NCBI GenBank assembly: GCA_004151065.3
Contig: NWUY0300036507.1
Coordinates: 8,916-20,218, forward strand
Origin: Larix sibirica
Lineage: Eukaryota; Streptophyta; Pinopsida; Pinales; Pinaceae
Direction: 5' to 3'
Length of the DNA: 11,303 nucleotides
Shown here: piece after piece, positions 1 through 7,725 of the stretch
How the letters are laid out: each line of letters begins with the position of its first letter
How positions within the stretch are numbered: the first letter of the stretch is position 1
The notes under the pieces: generated by a model
Seen by the model: only the letters and a program-made list of their open reading frames with translations
Databases searched by the model: none
What the model was told of the DNA's origin: nothing
Made by a program: the position numbers and the translations under genes

Positions 1-449
1 ATTATAATCATAAAATGCATTCCTATAATCTTACATATAGGAATACATATGAATAAACCTTCCTTCATAAAATGGTGTTAAGTTTTATAACCCCTGCTTA
101 GTTGTTCTTACCAATAACATTCATTTAACATCGTCAATGACATAAGGTTTTTGTCTAACATCCTCACTTACCCATTCAAGCCTTAGAAGTATGGTACTTC
201 CTCTTTAATGAACATAGTCGCCTAATAAGAAGATTATCCATTATTTATCTTTAACTATTAACCTAAGGAGTTTGGTTATTCCTTTAAAATAAAAATACTT
301 AATTATGAAAAACATTCACTTTGTGGTACTTTAATAGTAGTAAGAGTTCAATGTATCCTTTTAGTAGGATTCCAAATCTCTATCCAATTCTATAGAACAT
401 ATTCACATAACAATTCACATTTAGTGTACCCCTTTACAACCTTCTCTTA

Positions 450-451
450 NN
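450..451. other. two-base assembly gap (NN)
   Basis: Two undetermined bases interrupt otherwise ordinary AT-rich sequence. A second NN pair occurs at 9893-9894. Such short runs usually come from unresolved consensus or a minimal-length scaffold join, so the true distance across them may not be two bases. Confidence 0.95.
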
Positions 452-1972
452 TGTAATACTGATATTTTCTATCTTAGCATATTTTCTCCCCTTTTTTATA
501 CATTTTGAAAATGTTGAACACCATGACAACTGGCAGTTATATGGTCAAGCCCCTTTAAAAATTAGGATACTATGACAATGGGGAACTCAATGATGCAAAG
601 GTATTAAAACACACCTTTTATTTTGTTTCTCGCAATCAAGCTAATGGAGGGGGAATGGTGAGTAAGATAAGGGAAAACGACATGATGAAAATGGTTAAAA
701 GGACAAGGTTTTAGAATTCAATTGATGCTTATGGGAAGTGAGATATCAAGGTGGACGGGAAAGGAGGTCATGAGTGCAAGACGATGAATTGAGGTAGAAG
801 GACAATGGAACCTCGAAGGATAAAGCCATAATTATGAATGACCGAACTAGCCTTACCACTACACACGAGGGCCACACCAATCTCGCCAAGGGCCATATTT
901 ACACATGCCTGACTATTTCATGAACAAACTTATATCCTTCCACTTGTACCGTCACAATCACTGAACAATCCAATTGTTAACTAACAACTATTGGCTAGTA
1001 TTTTATGAAAATCAAAGACTCCCAATGTGGTGGAAACCCCAAGATGTTCTTGAGTCAGCTAGAGCCTTAGGCCAAGGACGACGAACTTGAGAACTCAAGG
1101 AGACATCTCGATGAGGAGCCTTGTATCTTCATAAAAGATCATATTTGAGGGGGTAGCCTGGCAACTCTTTGTCGACTTATGCATGTTGGCCAAAAATGTG
1201 GTCAACACAATCCAAAGCTCCTTGATAATAAACATCTACATCTCGAGTTACATAGGTTAAATTCTTCACATTTAAATTTTCCAATTACCTTTGCATTTTA
1301 TGTGGTTGGCTTCTTCATTCTCACTCTAGTTCAAAGACAAATGTGATAGCGAATCAGTTCCAAATAGAGAATTCGATGACATAGGTTTGCATGACTTTCT
1401 CTTGTACTTAAAGAGATTACATAGAGATAAATAAATAAACTTAAATAAGGATGGGTGGGCTATTCCTAATTTTGACTCCATATTATCACACAACCTTCAC
1501 ATATTTAAATTAATTTGTCACTTTTTTGGATAAAAACATTCCTTATTTTTTGGTCAGAAAATCGAGCACTTCCCCACAAATCTCCCTCTCCCAATACCAA
1601 AATATATTCGTATTGATTGGCTTCGAGATTTAGAGTCAATGGATGATCTCTAGGACTTCTCAAACTAAAATTTAACTATTATAACTTTTAGTAAATTATA
1701 ATATAAAATGTTAAAATCAGCCAACTTTTCTCATAATTGAACAAAAATTGTTAATTCTAAAATAGTTTAGAATATTTGATGCCCACTATTAAAAAGATGT
1801 GTTTCACCCTTATGAATTCATAAGTTCAAAATCCAAAAACAATAGGATATGTACACTTTTACACAGTAAAATAGACAAATCCTTATACTAAAAGATACCT
1901 TGTCCTACTAACAAAAAAAAATCTCATATATCAATTTAATATCTAATTTAACAATAACCTTAGAAATAAATT

Positions 1973-2012
1973 AGTATTTTTATTTATTATATATAATAAA
2001 AATATATATATT
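1973..2012. repeat. AT-only low-complexity tract
   Basis: About 40 bases consist almost only of A and T, including alternating TA runs around 1988-1994 and 2002-2010. It is a simple AT-rich stretch with weak self-complementarity. No function is implied. Confidence 0.6.
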
Positions 2013-2100
2013 AACACAAAATGTCAACCAATCAATCATTAAGAATATCAACTTCTTTGTACCATATGGTTATACTCTACCTATCAACCAACACAGAGGG

Positions 2101-2880
2101 ATGACTTTGTGACAAAGGATGACTCTTATGGTGAAGACCTTTAACATATGTTCATTGCATCCGCCATGACTGCACAGTGAATCTGGAAAATAACAAAACC
2201 ATAATCCAATGAATTTGAAAATATACCAAATAAATGAAAAGTAAACAACGATGGTTTCTGTTTAAAATGAAAAAGGATGCCCCCATGATCCATCCTCCAA
2301 GCAGTGAAAAATTTAATCGGTATCACGACTCATGAGTACTGGAATCCATGAGTATTATTTCATAGACACGCCTCCTCAGCCTCTTCTTTATGGGTATTGG
2401 AAAATTAAATTCACTTTGTTGTACGTTACTTTTTTGCATTTAATTGACAAAATTGTATGAAGACAGGTATATTCTCTACCTTTTTTTAATTAACCGCCAT
2501 CATTTACCAGATTTGGAAACAGTATCCCAATCATGGTTGGTTTATAACTCCACGCACTGAACTTGCATTCAACATTATAGATTTCCAAGCAGTGTCGATC
2601 ATGATTTGACTTGTGGATTTTGTAATCCTTTCAAGCAGTGTGATGACGGACAGTATGTTTTGCACTCATAGATTTGTTTTAGATTTTATCAATCTCTGTT
2701 CTTAATCTAATCTAAGACCTGTAGACACATGCAAACAAGGATTTACAGCGACAGTAATGTTTTGGCATTGGACGTCTGAAAAAAAGACATGTTTCTGTAT
2801 TCTCACTGAATTCCAAACAAAAAGAGTAGATACATTGAACTCGGCCGCTGCTGCAGACTTGTGGGCAATGAGTATCAGGC
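2101..2880. other. intergenic sequence, no supported gene
   Basis: Short open frames on both strands between 2141 and 2915 overlap one another and have no recognisable domain, so I leave them out. The word CAAGCAGTG recurs at about 2297, 2587 and 2632, with different flanks each time, so it is not a clear repeat family. Base composition becomes less AT-rich towards 2840-3120, which may mark the edge of a genic region. Confidence 0.4.
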
Positions 2881-3043
2881 GCTTTAAAATAAAAGCTCAA
2901 AAACGCACAAAACACAGAAATTCATCTCTGAGCGAGGCAGTCTGCCTGTTATGCTTTTGCCATTCCAAAATTGTTATCCCTCCACACCAACGCCCCACCC
3001 CAAAAAAATACAGAGCTCTCAGACTCCACTCCGCAGTGTAGAA

Positions 3044-3187
3044 ATGGATACCAAGCACAGCCCTCGCTTTCTGAGAACCCCACAATCCCCATCAAAATCT
3101 TCTGCTGGCAAAACCATATTGCTGCTTTGGCTCTTATCTTTGCCTTCGTATGCCTGCAAGCATTGCATTACTAATATCAATATATAA
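3044..3187 (+). CDS. doubtful 47-residue ORF with a hydrophobic segment
   Basis: I do not recognise this protein. The ATG at 3044 has a favourable plant context (A at -3, G at +4) and follows a C/A-rich leader. A TATA-like TTTAAAATAAAA lies at 2883-2894, about 150 bases upstream. The N-terminus is polar and rich in Ser, Pro and Lys/Arg. It is followed by a hydrophobic run (ILLLWLLSLPSYAC) that could be a membrane anchor or signal sequence, and then only about ten residues before the stop. It could be a small secreted or membrane peptide, a first exon whose donor I cannot place, or chance. An overlapping frame at 2971-3174 also ends in a hydrophobic run, which weakens the case for this frame. 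Confidence 0.2.
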   Translation: MDTKHSPRFLRTPQSPSKSSAGKTILLLWLLSLPSYACKHCITNINI

Positions 3188-3221
3188 AACACCCCATCTC
3201 ACCGACCTTATCAATATATAA
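3175..3221 (+). repeat. 13-base direct repeat containing TATA-like cores
   Basis: TATCAATATATAA occurs at 3175-3187 and again at 3209-3221, with start points 34 bases apart. Each copy contains a TATATAA core that could act as a plant TATA box on the plus strand. No coding region that these would serve is evident downstream on that strand, so this may only be a local duplication in the 3' flank of the minus-strand gene. Confidence 0.4.
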
Positions 3222-3430
3222 GAAATCTGAACATTCCATACTTCCAGGGAGTGTCTTTACTCTTACATCATTTCATAATAATAATAAAATAGTTTGTTAA
3301 CCTTAATTCTTTGCTCCATTTCGCTTATATAATCCATTGCTACGCCCAGCGTTTCTTCTCTGCAACTCTGTATAACAGTTACACCCCTATTACACCCAAA
3401 AAAACAAAAGAAAGAGATGATATAATAGCC

Positions 3431-3622
3431 TTACAATAAACACATGCATCCCCACCAGTTATACACATCTGTATTTTCCATCTCTAATCTATTTGTAGAG
3501 TCCATTTTTAAAGTTTCCGCTCTCCTATCATACTGTATATCCAACATTAAGTATATGGATCTTACTGGTCTCTCGGGCAATATGGATTGCAGTAAATCCA
3601 AGCGCTTGTTGACCGCATCGGC
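3431..3622 (-). CDS. predicted terminal exon of the SOFL gene
   Basis: A minus-strand acceptor (TGTATTGACAG) ends just before 3622. From there, phase 0 stays open for 63 codons to TAA at 3431-3433. The beginning (ADAVNKRLDLLQSILPERP) has a heptad-like pattern of hydrophobic residues followed by a Pro-rich turn. A second charged helical segment follows, and the tail is short and rich in Trp and Cys. The intron before it, 3623-3771 (149 nt), is GT-AG. If that intron is retained, the previous exon reads on to a stop near 3685. The last 35 residues are unlike anything I know in the family, so the final stop is less certain than the exon start. Confidence 0.5.
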   Translation of the reverse strand, partial: ADAVNKRLDLLQSILPERPVRSIYLMLDIQYDRRAETLKMDSTNRLEMENTDVYNWWGCMCLL

Positions 3623-4672
3623 CTGTCAATACATGATAATTTCTAAGAAAAAATACTCAGATTGGATAATTGTTTCAAGAAAACTCAGGACCATTCACAT
3701 ATGAATAGAGAAATAGTGGCTGAATTTTCAGCACTAAATGAGGATCTGAAACATTTTCTCCAGCTGTGTACCTGATCATGAGAATCCGAAAAGACGTTGG
3801 AGAGATGCAGAGAATCATTGGCATCTACTTCATTCTCTGTGAGTTCACTCTGCACATAAATCACAATCATAATATGCCGGCCGAATAAATACTGAAGATC
3901 AATTTACTTTCATGGGGGGGAAATGCATCTAAAGATTCCATAAACCTATATGCATCACTGAAATTGCATGTGTTCCATGGAGCTATTACAAAATGCTTCA
4001 CTTGTGAATATCGATACATTGAGACCGGAATAATAATTGATGGCTAACTGAATATAGAGATTCTTTCAATATATAATTAAATGGGTATGAAACCATCAGT
4101 GATCAGCCCTTCTGTGCTGATATTACTACTTACTACTATACCTTAGAGCTGCACACAGGAGAGCTTGCAGTGTCTTCTAGCAGATACAGATCCTTCTCAG
4201 CAGCAGCATCTGATTCCAGTCTTCTGCGTTTGGATTGCCTGATCTCAGCAACATCAAGGGAATTTAATGTGAAATCGGCCTGATCATTAAAAGATAAAAG
4301 TCTATGAGCACCATTTTGGAACTCAGTAAGTTGGGCCACATCTAAGGGCTGTTGAGGTCCAGAAGAAGCATCAGAAGCCATGGAAGAGTCTTCCTCTTCA
4401 AAGTTGGCATGTTGGTAATTACCATTACAGTTGTTTTTCCCAACATACTCCTCAAACCCAATGAAGCTCCTGCTATTATAATAACCATCAGAGCATTCAT
4501 CCAAGGATTGATCTAAATACATTGTCCATCCAGATTCGGAAACTTCTTGGCTCTCACCAGGAGTGCCATTTTCCATTGAAGGGCAATTATTATCCAATGT
4601 GAACCTGCATTTAGGTCCACTGGAAGAACGAACAAGAGGCTGCTTCTGCTGCTGCAGCATGTTGACAAGCAT
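3431..4672 (-). CDS. SOB FIVE-LIKE (SOFL) family protein, spliced gene
   Basis: The proposed coding exons are complement(4142-4672), complement(3772-3849) and complement(3431-3622), giving about 266 residues. The first exon carries the two signatures of the plant SOFL family: ESGWTMYLDQS at 4505-4537 and SSMASDASSGP, preceded by a run of acidic residues, at 4355-4387. It also has a basic KRRR patch at 4220-4231, which could serve nuclear import, and an LEDTASSP motif at 4157-4180. SOFL proteins have no known enzymatic activity; in Arabidopsis, SOB5 and SOFL1/2 affect cytokinin levels and responses. The start is uncertain. The open frame begins at 4711 with GTG directly after an in-frame TAG, so ATGs at 4672, 4660 or 4576 are the candidates. 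I use the first; the one at 4576 would put the signature close to the N-terminus, as is common in the family. Family assignment is strong; exon structure is inferred. Confidence 0.8.
3772..3849 (-). CDS. predicted 78-nt internal exon of the SOFL gene
   Basis: On the minus strand a T-rich acceptor ending in TTTATGTGCAG precedes position 3849, and a donor (CAG then GTACAC) follows 3772. The interval is exactly 26 codons, in phase 0 at both ends, and has no stop. It encodes an acidic, Ser-rich segment containing SLHLSNVFSDSHD, which has the same spacing of hydrophobic, Ser, Phe and His residues as the short C-terminal motif I recall in angiosperm SOFL proteins (roughly ..SQGFSATH..). The intron before it, 3850-4141 (292 nt), is GT-AG. 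The resemblance is from memory and weak alone; the matching phases strengthen it. Confidence 0.6.
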
Positions 4673-4711
4673 AGACGAACAGCTCTGGTCTGTTTTGCCC
4701 AACTTAAGCAC
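4142..4711 (-). CDS. SOFL main exon with both signature motifs
   Basis: This is the only long open frame in the window with clear family signatures. The N-terminal 45 codons (4577-4711) are Gln/Ser-rich and not conserved in any way I recognise, so part of them may be 5' UTR. The central region between the signatures is Asn/Tyr/Asp-rich and looks disordered. At the 3' end the last full codon AAG is followed by GTATAG, a good plant donor. Without splicing, translation would add one Val and stop at 4136-4138. The AG at 4712-4713 could be an acceptor, but it lacks a pyrimidine tract, so the upstream boundary is open. Confidence 0.8.
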
Positions 4712-4747
4712 CTATGGGCGTTCCCTACTGCTCAAATAAGGACACAG

Positions 4748-4914
4748 CTAGCTCTCAATTCTGCACAACCCAATGCGCATGGGTGCCTCAGATCACCAGG
4801 TCTCGTATTATTAAAAGAGAAAATAATGGTCAGGGACACATGGCCCAGCCCAGTCTGAGAAAGCACCTAAAGGAGAAAGCATTGAAAAGACAGGCCTTGA
4901 TGCAGTGCCAGCAT
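4748..4914 (-). other. cluster of small upstream ORFs in the putative SOFL leader
   Basis: If transcription of the SOFL gene starts upstream of about 4920, its leader holds four short upstream ORFs. Their ATGs end at 4914 (15 codons), 4882 (23 codons, stop at 4811-4813), 4841 (3 codons) and 4780 (10 codons, stop at 4748-4750). Such a density would usually reduce translation of the main frame. Alternatively this stretch is a 5' UTR intron or promoter and none is translated. No transcript evidence is available, so this describes the sequence only. Confidence 0.3.
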
Positions 4915-4980
4915 CTTCTCCTGTGAACTCTTCCTAAAGAGAGAAAATTCCCCACTTCCCCTCAGCTAATTGTTTTCCAC

Positions 4981-5095
4981 TAACCACGTCTTTTCTTACA
5001 AGCTATCAGTAATCTACGGATGACAACTTAGACTTAGAGTTAGAAATAGCACAAGTATAAATTGTGAGATCCAATGAGCTAATAAAGCTCCCTGT
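4981..5095. other. 5' flank of the SOFL gene
   Basis: This short AT-rich segment lies between the putative leader and the C-rich tract. I see no clear TATA box in the minus orientation at a convincing distance, so the transcription start of the SOFL gene is not placed. Confidence 0.3.
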
Positions 5096-5486
5096 ACTAA
5101 AACCTAAAACCTAAACCTGCAATTTCCTTAATCTAAATCACGAGAACCCACTGTTGCAGCCTGCCACAATAATTACTACCTAACCTCGTTCCTCAGGCAC
5201 GTAAAATCTCTGCTTTCTTCTGATGAGCCAAACATGCTTATGCGGTCAAAACCACCGTCCCTACTATAAAATGATTAATAATATCCCACTAGGAATAGAC
5301 CTGAGGTCATCGAGGTAATATTAGCCTGCACTCATTAATACATCTGATTTGTAAATACTATCCGTAGCAAATCCTACCCATCCAAACCTGAAATTACTGT
5401 AATGAAACCAATCAATCGCCAATCCAAACCGCATTTGCTACCAATCCCAATTGTATAACCTCGCGGTGATACCTGCAACCCAAATC

Positions 5487-5867
5487 TTTAATCCTGACTC
5501 TGCACTAAGCCCAGATATTGACTGCTGATTCAGAATTTCTGACGCTAACCCACATCGTATACCTTGATTCTGATTAAGTCCAAAGCCAGAAACTCAATTT
5601 CTGAAACATTTCACAGTAATCCTGAAAAGAAACACGTCGATTCTCGTACAGTCGTAGTAACCCAAGTATTAAATCCTGACTCCGTTACCGCACCATATGC
5701 CGAAACCTGTTTCCAGAGCAACTCCAAGAATCTAGAAACAACCTATGTCTGAGCATAAACCAGACAGTAAAAGCTATATCCGGACCAATACAATCCACAC
5801 CGGTCTCATACTAAAAGTAGCATTAATCAATGATTCTCCTACTAAACCAGGTCTTAAATCCCGACTC
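5487..5867 (+). repeat. three copies of a 14-base word at about 182-185 base spacing
   Basis: TTTAATCCTGACTC (5487-5500), TTAAATCCTGACTC (5669-5682) and TTAAATCCCGACTC (5854-5867) differ by one base each from the middle copy. Their starts are 182 and 185 bases apart. Each is preceded by a C-rich AACC(C)A word. Sequence between the copies aligns poorly by eye, so a tandem satellite with a unit near 183 bases is possible but not shown. A weaker fourth relative begins near 5986. Confidence 0.35.
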
Positions 5868-6116
5868 TCACGCAAACCCAGATCTCAAATCAGATTCTAA
5901 GTCAGTTCAAGACCAAAACCAAGCCATAACCGAAACTAATCCAAGCCACAAAATCTTGATTGTGGCCACTGGCACTAACCCAAGTCTTAAACTTTGAATC
6001 TAACCCTAACCCCTGTATAAAAATCCATATCCTTATTCCAAACCCAAACCCAAACCCAAATCGCAAAACCTGCCTTCTAACTCAACTCCAGAGCTTAAAC
6101 CCTATTTCTAGGGGTT

Positions 6117-6132
6117 AAACCCTAAACCCTAA
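6117..6132 (+). promoter_or_regulatory. two overlapping telo-boxes (AAACCCTAA)
   Basis: AAACCCTAA occurs at 6117-6125 and again at 6124-6132, sharing two bases. In plants the telo-box is a promoter element of many growth and translation genes and is also the binding core for telomere-repeat-binding factors. Here it may equally be a better-preserved remnant of the telomere-like tract. It lies about 1.4 kb 5' of the SOFL main exon, which is far for a promoter element unless there is a 5' UTR intron. Confidence 0.5.
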
Positions 6133-6208
6133 TCCAACGCCTTAAACTCCGAATAGGACCGTGCAAGGTGATGATGTGGAATGATGGCCGTCTATTCATG
6201 TCGCTTCT

Positions 6209-6224
6209 CACGTGGCAACGTGGC
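6209..6224 (+). promoter_or_regulatory. tandem G-box/ABRE pair
   Basis: CACGTGGC at 6209-6216 is followed at once by ACGTGGC at 6218-6224. CACGTGGC is the strong abscisic-acid response element and G-box recognised by bZIP (ABF/GBF) and bHLH factors, and paired ABREs are the usual functional arrangement. The pair is upstream of the minus-strand SOFL gene. The nearest plus-strand element is the broken RNase H at 6935, which is not a gene that would need it. Function is inferred from motif only. Confidence 0.45.
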
Positions 6225-6323
6225 GCTTAATAACCACTTAAACAAATCATAAAATTATATTTTAGTTTTCATATTTCGGTAGTTGGAATTTGCGCTCAAA
6301 CGCACACTCTCTGTCCAAACACT

Positions 6324-6361
6324 GACGGCCGTCTTTTGGATGTAGAGAGACGTGGTTGACT
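6324..6361. promoter_or_regulatory. 10-base palindrome and W-box core
   Basis: GACGGCCGTC at 6324-6333 is a perfect 10-base palindrome. TTGACT at 6356-6361 matches the WRKY-binding W-box (TTGACY). Both are short enough to arise by chance. They are listed because they lie within 150 bases of the paired G-box elements. Confidence 0.2.
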
Positions 6362-6429
6362 AGTAATAAATGTCGCCATATGCCATCATCTCTCTCAGTA
6401 CTTCATAACTTTGTCAAAAGTTTCTTGTG

Positions 6430-6478
6430 TCGCATTTTTAATTCTAAAATGTATCGCATTTTTTAATTCTAAAATGTA
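6430..6478 (+). repeat. tandem duplication of a 24/25-base unit
   Basis: The unit beginning TCGCATTTTTAATTC occurs at 6430-6453 (24 bases) and again at 6454-6478 (25 bases). The only difference is one extra T in the T-run of the second copy. The near-identity points to a recent local duplication by slippage. Confidence 0.9.
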
Positions 6479-6900
6479 GGCCCTTTAATTATTATTATTT
6501 AAACAACATTTCCATATATTTACTTTTCCTCTCAACGAAGTCAATGATTGGGGGCACATTGTTAATATTATCCAAGTGGTATTATCATATTCATGGCCAA
6601 TCATCATCCATGCCCCTATTTTCTCTAAAGAATCAAATTTGTGGTTTTTTAATGTCTTAGAAGATGATCATTTCATATAAGAAGCATGGTTGAAATTTCC
6701 AAAGGAGTATTTGATTTGATGATGAATATTATTTTTTTAAGGTGTTTAAGATGTGAATATTTATTTTTTCAAAGAAAGAGTAGTCCTTTTTATTGAAAGA
6801 TTGAGTCGATAATACATTCGTAGATGGCACTTATAACATATTATAGCTGTAGATGTTGTGAGTCCATCTATAAAAATTCAATTACTATTCTTTATTATGA
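6479..6900. other. AT-rich intergenic sequence
   Basis: No gene is visible. Short homopolymer T runs occur at about 6731-6737 and 6763-6770. An open frame from 6824 covers the start of the following retroelement remnant, but its first part has no recognisable content. Confidence 0.4.
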
Positions 6901-6934
6901 TATACAAAAAAATATGCAAAGTCAAGAGCTAATG

Positions 6935-7332
6935 GGTAGAATAATTTCTATAGGAGCATATTTGTTATGTGGATGGGTTGTGGACAAGGTTCTAACACGA
7001 GGGCATAATTAATGGTGTTATGGGGCATCCTCAGATTTGTAAAGGTTAAAGAGATATGTGTAGATAAAATTTATGGGGATTCCAAAGTTGTTATTGATTG
7101 GATCAATAAGAAAGCCAACATACATGTAGATATCCTTGATCAATGGAGCGAGCGGGTGAAGGAACTTGTCGCTGTCTTCCCGAATCTTGATTTTGCTCAT
7201 ATCTATAGGCAATTCAATCAGGAAATTGATCGTTTATCCAAAGAAGTTGTTAACAGTCCTGAAGGCATACTCTTTTTTGAAAAATCGGATGAGTTCTTCG
7301 TGATTGAGGAAGGATTCCTGGTGGTCTACTAA
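6935..7332 (+). pseudogene. retroelement RNase H domain, broken (probably LINE)
   Basis: The reading frame ending at 7332 matches the plant RNase H-like (RVT_3) fold found at the C-terminus of plant LINE polyproteins: WGIL...K, then GDSKVVIDW, then YRQFNQEIDRLSK. RNase H cuts RNA in RNA/DNA hybrids using four acidic residues. The second-motif Asp (7078-7080) and last Asp (7228-7230) are present. The expected Glu in the preceding NTRA-x-L motif is replaced by TAA at 7006-7008. Upstream, GRIISIGAY (6935-6961) reads in another frame and joins WMGCGQGSN (from 6970), so a frameshift lies between 6962 and 6969. The N-terminal Asp motif and reverse transcriptase are not recognisable. This is a dead fragment. 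A Ty3-type or host RNase H-like origin is less likely. Confidence 0.75.
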
Positions 7333-7725
7333 TCTTAAAATAATAGAAGTGGAACCTTTTTTTATATAAGCAACTTTTTTGTATCTCGGTTTTAGTTTTG
7401 ATACAAAGATAGAAAAGTATTTATTGAACAGAATGTAGTTTTTTGTGGTAAATTCCACTAAGAGAATGGAATTGGGGTATTGTATTTTGTAAGTAAGATA
7501 GATGTTATTTTCCTTTGGCACTACTTTGTACAACTAGATTAGGAGATGGTTTTATGTCAACTATGATACTCTTTTCAATTGATTGGCCGAAGACACCCTG
7601 ATAACTTTGATTCACCCTTTGAATAGCAAGTTACTATTATTTTGTGTGTAAAAACAAGAGTAGAATAATTTCTATTTTTTGCTTTTCTTCTTTCAATTCA
7701 CCCTTGGAGAATGTTCCACGATGAC
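7333..7725 (+). other. sequence 3' of the RNase H fragment
   Basis: This T-rich, stop-rich sequence directly follows the RNase H stop codon and is where the 3' UTR of a LINE would lie. I find no clear poly(A) tail or target-site duplication to mark its end. Homopolymer T runs occur on the plus strand near 7359-7365 and 7375-7380. Open frames on the other strand in 7234-7533 are shadows. Confidence 0.35.

Larger units (their letters stand above)
1..2100. other. AT-rich intergenic sequence, no recognisable gene
   Basis: No open frame here looks like a protein, and I recognise no RNA gene or LTR end. The section from about 640 to 1260 is less AT-rich and has moderately open stretches on the minus strand, interrupted by many stops. 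This is what an old transposable-element remnant would look like, but I could not match it to a domain. The rest is low-complexity AT-rich DNA. Assignment as intergenic is by absence of signal only. Confidence 0.5.
5096..6133 (+). repeat. decayed telomere-like, C-rich tract
   Basis: About 1 kb is dominated by words of the type CCTAAA, AACCC and CCCAAA on the plus strand. The left end has a CTAAAACCTAAAACCTAAACC run at about 5097-5117. A four-unit AACCC-type series lies at 6039-6061, and the right end has ACCCTAAACCCTAA. Cytosine exceeds guanine strongly: hand counts of three 60-base rows give C/G of 18/10 (5461), 15/7 (5881) and 22/1 (6001). The orientation of the telomere-like words is the same throughout. 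The plant telomere unit is CCCTAAA/TTTAGGG, so this could be an old interstitial telomeric tract or a satellite derived from it. It could also be a biased promoter or UTR region. No protein is evident. Confidence 0.5.

Noticed and set aside
640-1260. Possible polyprotein remnant from moderately open minus-strand frames
   Set aside because: I found no integrase, reverse transcriptase or protease motif, and stops are frequent, so there is no support beyond composition.
3444-3704. 86-codon plus-strand ORF
   Set aside because: It is antisense to the predicted last SOFL exon and its intron, and the minus-strand reading explains this region better.
4714-4926. 70-codon plus-strand open frame opposite the SOFL leader
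   Set aside because: It has no recognisable motif, lies antisense to the region just upstream of the SOFL exon, and shows ordinary composition for a chance frame.
5564-5752. 62-codon plus-strand ORF in the C-rich tract
   Set aside because: It lies inside degenerate repeat-like sequence, and the repeated words continue outside the ORF without regard to frame.
7234-7533. 99-codon minus-strand ORF
   Set aside because: It overlaps the end of the RNase H frame on the opposite strand, is Ile/Lys/Tyr/Phe-rich as AT-rich noise would be, and has no motif.
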